From an uncultured Flavobacteriaceae bacterium (GTDB taxonomy: Bacteria > Bacteroidota > Bacteroidia > Flavobacteriales > Flavobacteriaceae): a stretch of 5,458 bases of DNA. A model generated the notes under the pieces. The model was not told the DNA's origin and made no database searches. It saw only the letters and a program-made list of their open reading frames with translations. This document shows, one piece after another, positions 1 to 5,458 of the stretch (position 1 is its first letter; every line of letters starts with the position of its first letter). The position numbers and the translations under genes were made by a program. The DNA lies in assembly GCA_938018045.1 (NCBI GenBank), contig CALIIP010000030.1, positions 1 to 5,458 of the forward strand, written 5' to 3'.

Positions 1-2
1 TA

Positions 3-25
3 TAGTACTCCCGCCTTGAGTACTA
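3..25 (+). repeat. Perfect 8-bp inverted repeat at the window edge
   Basis: TAGTACTC (3-10) and GAGTACTA (18-25) can pair perfectly around the 7-base loop CCGCCTT. The right arm abuts the terminator stem that begins at 25. The hairpin could be the last stem of a structured RNA or lie at the end of a coding region. One frame reads IVLPP and then a TGA at 17-19, but too little upstream sequence is present to decide. A tRNA 3' end was considered, but no T-loop consensus fits. The core hexamer AGTACT recurs further along the window. Confidence 0.5.
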
Positions 26-62
26 AAAACTCTCTTAATCATCTGATTTTGAGAGTTTTTTT
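25..62 (+). terminator. Intrinsic terminator of the upstream unit
   Basis: AAAAACTCTC (25-34) pairs perfectly with GAGAGTTTTT (51-60). Inside it, AATC (37-40) pairs with GATT (45-48) around the tetraloop ATCT, separated from the outer stem by a TT/TT internal loop. The T run continues through 62. It would end a plus-strand gene that lies before the window. Because the stem is flanked by A's on the left and T's on the right, it could also work on the minus strand. Confidence 0.8.
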
Positions 63-98
63 GGTTTGTCACTTAAAATCTGTTAAGGTTTAGTTAAA

Positions 99-123
99 AT
101 AGTACTTGGTTTTACATAGTACT
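99..123 (+). promoter_or_regulatory. Tandem ATAGTACT octamers, possible operator
   Basis: ATAGTACT occurs at 99-106 and again at 116-123, start to start 17 bases, 66 bases before the small ORF at 189. Each contains the palindrome AGTACT, so each could bind a symmetric dimer. A third copy lies at 2-9 and an inverted copy at 266-273. A regulatory role is inference. No clean TAnnTTTG promoter box was found between these repeats and the small ORF, so the promoter position is unknown. Confidence 0.3.
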
Positions 124-188
124 GTAACAAATGTATTTAATTGTCGTCTTATTAGTATAAACAAAACAATTAAAAAAAACTATATATT

Positions 189-302
189 ATGAAAACTCAA
201 TCAAACAGTACAGTAACAACAACTAAAGTAAATGTATTTTTCTCTAACTTTAAAACAAGTAAAAGAGTACTATGGTCATCACGTAGAAATTACAGTTACT
301 AA
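189..302 (+). CDS. Small basic peptide, 37 aa, unknown function
   Basis: The ORF begins MKTQSNSTV and ends in RRNYSY before TAA. It is preceded by an A-rich leader (AATTAAAAAAAA at 168-179), typical of Bacteroidota ribosome-loading regions, which supports the ATG at 189. Of its 37 residues seven are Lys or Arg and none is Asp or Glu. The first half is rich in Thr and Ser; the middle and end carry aromatic residues (F17, F18, F21, W29, Y35, Y37). There is no signal peptide, membrane segment or cysteine. It sits alone between two intrinsic terminators, with three hairpins after its stop, so it appears to be a transcription unit of its own. I do not recognise the family. It could be a nucleic-acid-binding micropeptide, a leader peptide, a small toxin, or a chance ORF inside a structured RNA. 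There is no run of one amino acid as in a classical attenuator peptide. Confidence 0.5.
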   Translation: MKTQSNSTVTTTKVNVFFSNFKTSKRVLWSSRRNYSY

Positions 303-322
303 TTATTAATAAAAGTAAAAAA

Positions 323-377
323 GCACCACTCAAAAGAGTAGTGCCCGAAATTTGCGATTTCGTAGAATAAATTCTAC
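323..377 (+). ncRNA. Three consecutive hairpins, candidate structured RNA
   Basis: Three stem-loops follow one another with almost no spacer. Hairpin 1 pairs GCACcACTC (323-331) with GAGTaGTGC (336-344) around AAAA, with one C-A mismatch. Hairpin 2 pairs CGAAAT (346-351) with ATTTCG (357-362) around TTGCG. Hairpin 3 pairs GTAGAAT (362-368) with ATTCTAC (371-377), more realistically GTAGAA/TTCTAC around TAAA. Hairpins 2 and 3 share base G362, so they compete for it or stack end to end. None is directly followed by a T run, so they are not ordinary terminators; a separate terminator follows at 393. They probably form the 3' untranslated region of the small ORF transcript or the core of a small RNA. 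No known Rfam family is claimed. Confidence 0.45.
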
Positions 378-392
378 ATTCAAATATACTAA

Positions 393-430
393 AAACCTTC
401 AAAGTCAAATGATTTTGAAGGTTTATTTTT
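393..430 (+). terminator. Intrinsic terminator of the small-ORF unit
   Basis: AAACCTTCAAA (393-403) pairs perfectly with TTTGAAGGTTT (414-424). The stem can be extended by G404-T413 wobble, T405-A412 and C406-G411, leaving the loop AAAT. The T-rich tract ATTTTT follows at 425-430. It isolates the 63-430 unit from the VWA gene downstream. Confidence 0.8.
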
Positions 431-602
431 GGTTTAAATTCAAGATTGTATTAAGAATTAACAAAAAGGTACAAGCAACTACTTAGGTTAGGTCTTAAAA
501 TTCATAATTATTAGAATTTTATAAAAAAATGAGTTAATTAACACAAATAGTTAAAAATTAGTGAAATGTTGTTTTCCCCAGAATACATAAATGGATAAAA
601 GG
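431..602. other. AT-rich intergenic region with inverted repeats
   Basis: No convincing gene is visible here. TAAAATTC (496-503) and GAATTTTA (514-521) form a perfect 8-bp inverted repeat around a 10-base AT-only loop. GTTAATTAAC (533-542) is a perfect 10-bp palindrome. Both lie upstream of the -7-like box at 603-610 and could be protein-binding sites, although AT-only palindromes arise easily in DNA of this composition. A short tandem TTAGGTTAGG lies at 483-492. Confidence 0.4.
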
Positions 603-610
603 TATATTTG
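603..610 (+). promoter_or_regulatory. Bacteroidota-type -7 box (TATATTTG) before the VWA gene
   Basis: TATATTTG fits the TAnnTTTG consensus recognised by the primary sigma factor of Bacteroidota and lies 53 bases before the ATG of the VWA gene, a normal leader length. No TTG is found at the usual 17-23 base spacing upstream; the nearest is at 569-571, 31 bases away. It is therefore a half-supported promoter, perhaps one that depends on an activator. Confidence 0.4.
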
Positions 611-663
611 TAATAATGTTATTGAGTTATATCAAATTCAAATAAATTAGAAAAGGCTGTAGT

Positions 664-1806
664 ATGGGTGGTATTGATTTTAATTTCGGAAAAGGTTTTA
701 CAATTAGTAAACATATCTCAAAAGAAGTATCTCATTTTGACCGTGTGTTTGATATTTTTAAAGAATTGATTACACATACCTCTGGTGATTTGGATGAAGC
801 TTTCAATTGGCTAGATACCCTTGACAAAGAGTACAACATCTTTAACGAAGAATATTCACTTGAAGATTTCGAAGAAGATCTTAAAAAACGTGGGTATATC
901 AAAGAAGAAATAACTCCAGAAGAAGGCAACTCAGGAAAAGGAAAAGGCAAGAATATCTTAACTGCAAAATTAGAATCTGCATTGCGTAAGTATGCATTAG
1001 ACCAAATTTTTGGCAAGTTAAAAAAGAGTGGAATTGGCAATCATCGTACATCAAAAATAGGGCATGGAGATGAACGTGATGGCGAAAATCGGCCATTTCA
1101 ATACGGAGATGACTTAGCGATGGTTAATATGACCGAAAGCTTAAAAAACGCACAAATCAATAACGGAATAGCTGACTTAAGTTTAACCGAAAATGATTTA
1201 ATTGTCGAGGAAACAAAGCACAAGGCGCAAATGAGTACCGTGCTTATGATAGACATTAGCCATTCGATGATTTTGTATGGAGAAGATCGTATTACTCCCG
1301 CCAAAAAAGTAGCTATGGCATTGGTCGAATTAATCAATCGTAAGTACCCAAAAGATTCTATCGATATTATTGTATTTGGAAACGAGGCTTGGCCTATCAA
1401 AATCAAAGATCTGCCTTATTTGAAAGTAGGGCCCTACCACACCAACACAGTGGCTGGATTAGAATTGGCAATGGACATTCTTCGCAGAAAAAGAAATACA
1501 AACAAACAGATTTTTATGATTACTGATGGAAAACCAAGTTGTGTTCGTTTGCCTTCTGGTGAGTTTTACAAAAACAGTAATGGCTTAGATGAGATGATAG
1601 TTTCAAAATGCCTAAACAAAGCGGCTCAGGCGAGAAAATTAAAAATTCCTATCACAACATTTATGATTGCCCAAGACCCTTATCTTCGCAAATTTGTAGA
1701 ACTTTTTACAGCCCAAAATCAAGGAAAAGCATTTTTAACAGGTCTTTCAGGATTGGGACAAATGATTTTTGAAGATTACGAAAAAAATAGAATTAAGAGA
1801 ATATAA
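664..1806 (+). CDS. VWA-domain protein, partner of the AAA+ ATPase
   Basis: 380 aa, soluble, with no signal peptide or membrane segment. Residues 1-80 form an acidic helical domain that begins MGGIDFNFG and contains THTSGDLDEA (37-46). A Gly/Lys linker (89-96) and a second helical segment (97-125) follow, then a charged loop (127-150, GHGDERDGENRPF). The C-terminal VWA domain spans about 190-370. Its metal-ion-dependent adhesion site is intact: DISHS (D197, S199, S201), a threonine at T260 or T262, and D288 in ITDGKP. Related proteins in MoxR/RavA/ChlI systems use such a site to bind Mg2+ and a partner or substrate. ATG 664 is the first in-frame ATG after the TAA at 643-645. The ATPase gene follows 92 bases later on the same strand with no terminator between, so they are probably co-transcribed. 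The function as an ATPase-dependent chaperone or insertase adaptor is inferred from this pairing; the client is unknown. It is not obviously ChlD, since no tetrapyrrole genes are nearby. Confidence 0.88.
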   Translation: MGGIDFNFGKGFTISKHISKEVSHFDRVFDIFKELITHTSGDLDEAFNWLDTLDKEYNIFNEEYSLEDFEEDLKKRGYIKEEITPEEGNSGKGKGKNILTAKLESALRKYALDQIFGKLKKSGIGNHRTSKIGHGDERDGENRPFQYGDDLAMVNMTESLKNAQINNGIADLSLTENDLIVEETKHKAQMSTVLMIDISHSMILYGEDRITPAKKVAMALVELINRKYPKDSIDIIVFGNEAWPIKIKDLPYLKVGPYHTNTVAGLELAMDILRRKRNTNKQIFMITDGKPSCVRLPSGEFYKNSNGLDEMIVSKCLNKAAQARKLKIPITTFMIAQDPYLRKFVELFTAQNQGKAFLTGLSGLGQMIFEDYEKNRIKRI

Positions 1807-1812
1807 GCACTT

Positions 1813-1902
1813 ATGAACAGAGCGTTAAAAAAAGCAACTTATCCTAAGAAAATATTAATAGTGAACACATTCGAGTGTTTAAAGAACAAAAAAAGTTTAT
1901 GA
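1813..1902 (+). CDS. Possible 29-aa coupling ORF between the VWA and ATPase genes
   Basis: ATG 1813 lies six bases after the VWA stop. The frame stays open for 29 codons (MNRALKKATYPKK at the start) and ends at TGA 1900-1902, overlapping the ATPase ATG (1899) in the arrangement ATGA. The peptide is basic, with seven Lys, one Arg and a single acidic residue. Overlapping stop-start pairs usually mean translational coupling, so ribosomes leaving the VWA gene could restart here and be delivered to the ATPase start. It may equally be chance: the gap is AT-rich and only 92 bases long, and I recognise no homologue. Confidence 0.22.
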   Translation: MNRALKKATYPKKILIVNTFECLKNKKSL

Positions 1903-3350
1903 AAAAAGAAATTACATTTAATGAATTGAAAAGTTCAGGATATAAAGACAAAACAATTAATGAAGAAATTCAGGCGAACTTAATTGCACGTATTAAAGCG
2001 AAGCAACCAGTTTTTGAAGGGCTTTTTGGTTATCAAGATACAGTAGTCCCGCAATTAAAAAAAGCAATTCTCGCAGGCCATCACATAAATCTTTTGGGTT
2101 TGCGTGGACAAGCAAAAACTAAAATAGCAAGAAGCATGGTTGACCTACTAGACGAATATATGCCAATCGTTAAAGGCTCTGAAATCAACGACAGTCCTTT
2201 TCAACCAATTTCAAAATACGCAAGAGATTTAATTGAAGAGTTTGGAGATGAAACTCCTATTTCTTGGGTGCATAAATCAAATCGATTCTTTGAAAAATTG
2301 GCAACACCAGACGTCAATGTTTCAGATTTAATTGGTGATATAGACCCTATTAAAGCAGCTACCTTAAAACTACCTTATTCAGATGAGCGCGTATTGCATT
2401 ATGGCATGATTCCTCGTGCAAATCGTTCAATATTTGTATTGAACGAACTACCAGATTTACAGGCACGTATTCAAGTTTCATTGTTTAACATATTGCAAGA
2501 AGGCGATATTCAAATACGTGGGTTTCAACTAAGAATGCCTTTAGACATTCAATTCATATTTACAGCAAATCCTGAAGATTACACAAATAGAGGAAGTATC
2601 GTTACGCCATTAAAAGATAGAATTGGCTCACAAATTTTCACACATTATCCAAAATCAATAGCCTTTTCCCGTGCAATTACTGAACAAGAAGCGAGGATTT
2701 CAACTGCTGATAAATTAGCAATACAAGTTCCAGAGTTGGCAAAAGACCTTTTAGAAGAAGTCGCTTTTACAGCGCGTGATAGTGAATATGTAGATGTAAA
2801 AAGCGGTGTAAGTGCACGTCTAACAATCAGTGCAATGGAAAACCTTGTGGCTGCTGCAAAATTGCGCTTGATTGAAACAGGTTCTGAAAAGACAACTACA
2901 CGATTGGTTGATTTCATGTCTATCATTCCATCTATCACAGGAAAAATCGAGTTAGTATATGAAGGCGAACAAGAAGGTGCTGATGAGGTTGCAAAAATAC
3001 TTATTGATAATGCAGTCATGCTGCAATTTGAAAAGATATTCCCTAGGATTCCAAAACTAGAAAAGGAAGGTGTTAAAACACCTTATACAGACTTGATAAA
3101 TTGGTTTGACAACAACTATATTGAATTGAACTATACAGATACAGATGATGAATTCTATACAAACCTGAACTCTGTTAAACCTTTAGTAGCAATTATTGAA
3201 GAATATGCTACTGAATTGGGTAACGAGGATAAAGCTTTTTGCATGGAGTTGGTTTTATGGGGATTAACAATCAACAATAAATTAGATAAGTCGGAAAACG
3301 ATACTACTTATAAATTTGACGCTGCTGGAATTGGTCAATACTTCAGATAA
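1899..3350 (+). CDS. MoxR/magnesium-chelatase-like AAA+ ATPase
   Basis: 483 aa from ATG 1899. An in-frame GTG at 1875 would add eight residues, but GTG starts are uncommon in Bacteroidota and KEITFNELKSSGY fits the expected N-terminus. Walker A is GLRGQAKT (67-74), with Ala before Lys as in MoxR ATPases (GxxGxAKT). A long insert follows (about 94-165), the kind seen in ChlI-type helix-2-insert ATPases. The Walker B region reads IFVLNELPDL (178-187), with Asn182 where the Mg2+-coordinating Asp normally stands and the catalytic Glu183 kept. Sensor 1 is N224 in TANPEDY, the arginine finger is probably R241 in KDRIG, and a sensor-2-like Arg is R307 in SARLTI. The helical lid spans about 280-350, and the C-terminal 130 residues are not recognised. 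It should form a ring that uses ATP to remodel a target together with the VWA protein encoded upstream. True magnesium chelatase is unlikely: no ChlD/ChlH or chlorophyll genes are present. A dedicated terminator follows the gene. Confidence 0.88.
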   Translation: MKKEITFNELKSSGYKDKTINEEIQANLIARIKAKQPVFEGLFGYQDTVVPQLKKAILAGHHINLLGLRGQAKTKIARSMVDLLDEYMPIVKGSEINDSPFQPISKYARDLIEEFGDETPISWVHKSNRFFEKLATPDVNVSDLIGDIDPIKAATLKLPYSDERVLHYGMIPRANRSIFVLNELPDLQARIQVSLFNILQEGDIQIRGFQLRMPLDIQFIFTANPEDYTNRGSIVTPLKDRIGSQIFTHYPKSIAFSRAITEQEARISTADKLAIQVPELAKDLLEEVAFTARDSEYVDVKSGVSARLTISAMENLVAAAKLRLIETGSEKTTTRLVDFMSIIPSITGKIELVYEGEQEGADEVAKILIDNAVMLQFEKIFPRIPKLEKEGVKTPYTDLINWFDNNYIELNYTDTDDEFYTNLNSVKPLVAIIEEYATELGNEDKAFCMELVLWGLTINNKLDKSENDTTYKFDAAGIGQYFR

Positions 3351-3380
3351 AATAATTAGTTATAAACATATGACAATCAT

Positions 3381-3406
3381 AACCTACCGATGAAAGGTAG
3401 GTTTTT
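3381..3406 (+). terminator. Intrinsic terminator after the ATPase gene
   Basis: AACCTACC (3381-3388) pairs perfectly with GGTAGGTT (3396-3403) around the loop GATGAAA, followed by T's to 3406. It starts 30 bases after the ATPase stop and separates the VWA-ATPase unit from the symporter gene, which therefore needs its own promoter in 3407-3454. No clear TAnnTTTG box was found there. Confidence 0.85.
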
Positions 3407-3454
3407 CTATTTGCAATTTATTTGCTAAATTACCACTTCTTTTAAAAAATATTT

Positions 3455-5269
3455 ATGGTTTCGTTAAGCACACTAGATTACGCATTAATTATTGGCTTTT
3501 TTTCTATTGTTTTATTTATTGGAATCTATGTTTCAAGGAAATCTGGTAAGAATTCTACAGAATTTTTCTTATCAGGAAGAACAATGCCTTGGTGGTTGCT
3601 GGGAATTTCAATGGTTGCTACAACTTTTTCTACAGATACTCCTAACCTAGTTACAGATATCGTTAGAACCAATGGTGTTTCTGGAAATTGGTCTTGGTGG
3701 GCATTTTTAATCACAGGATTGTTAACGGTATTTGTCTATGCAAAACTATGGCGAAAATCTAATGTAAAAACAGATTTAGAATTCTACGAATTAAGATATG
3801 GTGGTAAACCTGCAAAATTTTTACGAAAATTTAGAGCAATATATTTAGGTGTCATTTTTAATGTGATTACTATGTCTGCAGTCACTTTAGCTGCCATAAA
3901 GATTGGAGGAATAATGCTTGGTCTAGAGCCATGGCAAACTGTTATTAGTGCAGGATTAATAACCGTAGTGTTTAGTGCTGTTGGTGGATTCAAAGGGGTT
4001 GTTTATACAGATTTTATTTTATTCTTCGTTGCTATGGCTGGCGCAATTTGGGCAGCAGTTTATTTAGTAAACCTTCCAGAAGTTGGTGGAATTGAGGCCT
4101 TATTGGTTCACGAAAATGTTGCAGATAAACTAGCGATTTTACCAGATTTTAATGATACCGAAGCATTAATAACACTCCTAATTATACCTTTAGCTGTACA
4201 ATGGTGGAGTTCTTGGTATCCAGGAGCAGAACCTGGAGGTGGAGGTTATATTGCACAACGAATGTTGGCTGCCAAAGATGCAAATCATGCAATTGGAGCA
4301 ACATTATTTTTCAACATTATGCACTATGCATTAAGGCCTTGGCCTTGGATTCTTGTTGCATTAGTATCTTTAGTTATATTCCCTGATATTGCAAGTATTC
4401 AAGAAGCGTTTCCAAATATTGCTTCTGATAAACTTGGGCATGATTTGGCATACTCAGCTATGCTCACAAAACTGCCGAGCGGATTATTAGGTATTGTATT
4501 AGCCTCTTTAATTGCTGCATATATGAGTACTATTTCTACGCAGTTAAATTGGGGGTCTTCTTATATTGTTTTTGATTTTTACAAACAACAAATCAACCCA
4601 AAAGCATCAGAAAAAAGATTGGTTGCAGTTGGTAGAATTGCTACTGTTGGGTTAATGGTTTTAAGTGCTATTGTTGCTTTACTACTACAAAATGCCTTGC
4701 AACTATTTAACCTGTTACTAGTATTTGGAGCAGGAACAGGATTAATATTTATTTTACGATGGTTTTGGTGGCGTATAAACGCTTGGAGCGAAATTACCGC
4801 AATGTTTGCCTCGGGTTTAATAGCTATTATTTTAAAATTTACGCCTATTGGCGATTTCTTTTTTGCTGTAGAAACAGGTGTTTTCCCAGATTGGATGGAG
4901 TATCCATTTGTTGTATTAATAACCACCATTATATGGCTGGCAGCTACTTTTATGACACAACCAGAATCTCCAGAAGTTTTACAAAATTTTTATAAAAAAA
5001 TACAACCAGGCGGTCCAGGTTGGAATAGTGTAGTAGCTAAAGCATCAGAAAACAATATATCTATTAAAAACAATGATGAAAAGTGGAGTGTACCCAAGGG
5101 TATATATGCAATGATTGTGGGTTGTACACTTATTTATTCATGTATGTTTGCTACAGGATATTGGATATATGGTAAAACAACTTTGGCGCTAACCTTAACG
5201 GGTATTGCAATTGTTTCTGCCTTAGTGCTTATAAAATTATGGAAAGCTCTTAAAGAAGATATTTTGTAA
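3455..5269 (+). CDS. Sodium:solute symporter (SSF family), substrate unknown
   Basis: 604 aa inner-membrane transporter expected to couple uptake of a small solute to the Na+ gradient. Hydrophobic segments can be seen at about 8-27, 45-60, 80-98, 127-156, 162-178, 183-205, 237-255, 283-309, 342-360, 392-412, 416-436, 447-462, 484-500, 550-571 and 576-596, which fits the LeuT-fold core plus extra C-terminal helices. Family hallmarks include FFLSGRTMPWW (37-47), where the loop leads into the broken first core helix; GGFKGVVYTD (177-186); and LIAAYMSTISTQLN (352-365), whose Ser/Thr residues match the position of the sodium site in vSGLT. The stretch PGAEPGGGGYIAQRML (256-271) looks characteristic of a subfamily. 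The start at ATG 3455 gives the usual SSF N-terminus, a short outside segment and then helix 1, after the A-rich TTTAAAAAATA leader. Sugar, amino acid, sialic acid or other carboxylate are all possible; nothing nearby settles the substrate. It is convergent with riboflavin synthase, with no gap. Confidence 0.92.
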   Translation: MVSLSTLDYALIIGFFSIVLFIGIYVSRKSGKNSTEFFLSGRTMPWWLLGISMVATTFSTDTPNLVTDIVRTNGVSGNWSWWAFLITGLLTVFVYAKLWRKSNVKTDLEFYELRYGGKPAKFLRKFRAIYLGVIFNVITMSAVTLAAIKIGGIMLGLEPWQTVISAGLITVVFSAVGGFKGVVYTDFILFFVAMAGAIWAAVYLVNLPEVGGIEALLVHENVADKLAILPDFNDTEALITLLIIPLAVQWWSSWYPGAEPGGGGYIAQRMLAAKDANHAIGATLFFNIMHYALRPWPWILVALVSLVIFPDIASIQEAFPNIASDKLGHDLAYSAMLTKLPSGLLGIVLASLIAAYMSTISTQLNWGSSYIVFDFYKQQINPKASEKRLVAVGRIATVGLMVLSAIVALLLQNALQLFNLLLVFGAGTGLIFILRWFWWRINAWSEITAMFASGLIAIILKFTPIGDFFFAVETGVFPDWMEYPFVVLITTIIWLAATFMTQPESPEVLQNFYKKIQPGGPGWNSVVAKASENNISIKNNDEKWSVPKGIYAMIVGCTLIYSCMFATGYWIYGKTTLALTLTGIAIVSALVLIKLWKALKEDIL

Positions 5270-5458
5270 TTACCCTCTGTTTGCCATTAATTTAGAAACA
5301 TATTTACCAATAACATCAAATTCTAAATTAACTACAGTTCCTACTTTATAGGAACCAAAACGGGTATGTTCATACGTATAAGGAATAATAGCTACGCTAA
5401 AGGTGTTTTTACCAGAATTTACTACAGTTAAACTTGTACCATCAATAGTAATAGAACC
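5270..5458 (-). CDS. ribE: Riboflavin synthase (alpha chain), C-terminal part
   Basis: The last 62 codons and the stop of a minus-strand gene that continues past the window end. Riboflavin synthase makes riboflavin and 5-amino-6-ribitylaminouracil from two molecules of 6,7-dimethyl-8-ribityllumazine, the final step of the pathway, in the cytosol. The fragment begins GSITIDGTSLTV, the typical opening motif of the second lumazine-binding barrel, and continues through IPYTYEHTRFG, KVGTVVNLEFDVIGKYV and SKLMANRG. VNLEFD plus GKYV is the usual ending of the second repeat, so the C-terminus appears normal and complete. The first barrel and the N-terminus lie outside the window. Its stop (complement of 5270-5272) directly touches the symporter stop at 5267-5269, and no terminator lies between the two genes. 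Confidence 0.9.
   Translation of the reverse strand, partial: GSITIDGTSLTVVNSGKNTFSVAIIPYTYEHTRFGSYKVGTVVNLEFDVIGKYVSKLMANRG

Noticed and set aside
1..25. Possible tRNA or 5S rRNA 3' end at the window start
   Set aside because: No TTCRANY T-loop in the expected place and no recognisable 5S ending; only a simple inverted repeat can be supported.
483..492. TTAGGTTAGG, resembling a telomere-type repeat
   Set aside because: Only two units in AT-rich intergenic DNA; chance is sufficient.
591..650. 19-codon ORF starting MDKRYICNN just before the VWA gene
   Set aside because: Very short, overlaps the -7 box, is not in frame with the VWA gene and has no supporting features.
1864..1879. Small hairpin AACAC/GTGTT before the ATPase start
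   Set aside because: Only five base pairs with a six-base loop and no T run; too weak to call regulatory.
1875..1898. GTG start giving an eight-residue N-terminal extension of the ATPase
   Set aside because: GTG is uncommon as a start in this group, the extension is low-complexity Lys-rich, and ATG 1899 gives the expected N-terminus and an ATGA overlap.
2645..3019. 124-codon open frame antisense to the ATPase gene
   Set aside because: Lies wholly within a well-supported coding region on the other strand, with Ser-rich low-complexity content typical of an antisense shadow.
4579..4929. 116-codon open frame antisense to the symporter gene
   Set aside because: Shadow of a clear membrane-protein gene; no recognisable domain or separate start signals.
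1..5458. CRISPR array, insertion sequence, phage or defence island
   Set aside because: No regularly spaced repeats, transposase, integrase or known defence domain was seen; the VWA/MoxR-like pair alone is not enough to call a defence system.

Overview
The window looks like chromosomal DNA from a member of the Bacteroidota, most likely a flavobacterium. It is AT-rich, all the confident genes end in TAA, the leaders before start codons are A-rich rather than Shine-Dalgarno-like, there is a TAnnTTTG-type -7 box, and the protein sequences resemble flavobacterial versions of their families. This assignment is inference from sequence style; no rRNA or other marker gene is present.

Layout. Positions 1-62 hold the end of an upstream transcription unit, closed by a clear intrinsic terminator. 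Positions 63-430 form a compact unit: an AT-rich leader with repeated ATAGTACT octamers, a 37-codon ORF for a strongly basic, acid-free peptide (189-302), three back-to-back hairpins (323-377) and an intrinsic terminator (393-430). This unit is the least explained part of the window. Positions 431-663 are non-coding, with inverted repeats and a plausible -7 promoter box. Next comes a two-gene unit: a von Willebrand factor A (VWA) protein with an intact MIDAS motif (664-1806) and a MoxR/magnesium-chelatase-like AAA+ ATPase (1899-3350), closed by a terminator at 3381-3406. A 29-codon ORF fills the gap between the two genes and overlaps the ATPase start by ATGA. A sodium:solute symporter (SSF family) follows at 3455-5269. 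It runs head-on into the 3' end of a riboflavin synthase gene on the minus strand (5270-5458, cut by the window edge), and the two stop codons touch.

How the genes work together. The VWA and AAA+ proteins very probably form a chelatase/chaperone-like pair in the style of ChlI-ChlD, MoxR-VWA or RavA-ViaA, with the ATPase remodelling a target recruited or metal-sensed by the VWA partner. The target cannot be read from the sequence. The ATPase carries Asn-Glu where the Walker B motif normally reads Asp-Glu. The symporter and riboflavin synthase show no functional link to this pair; they are neighbours by position.
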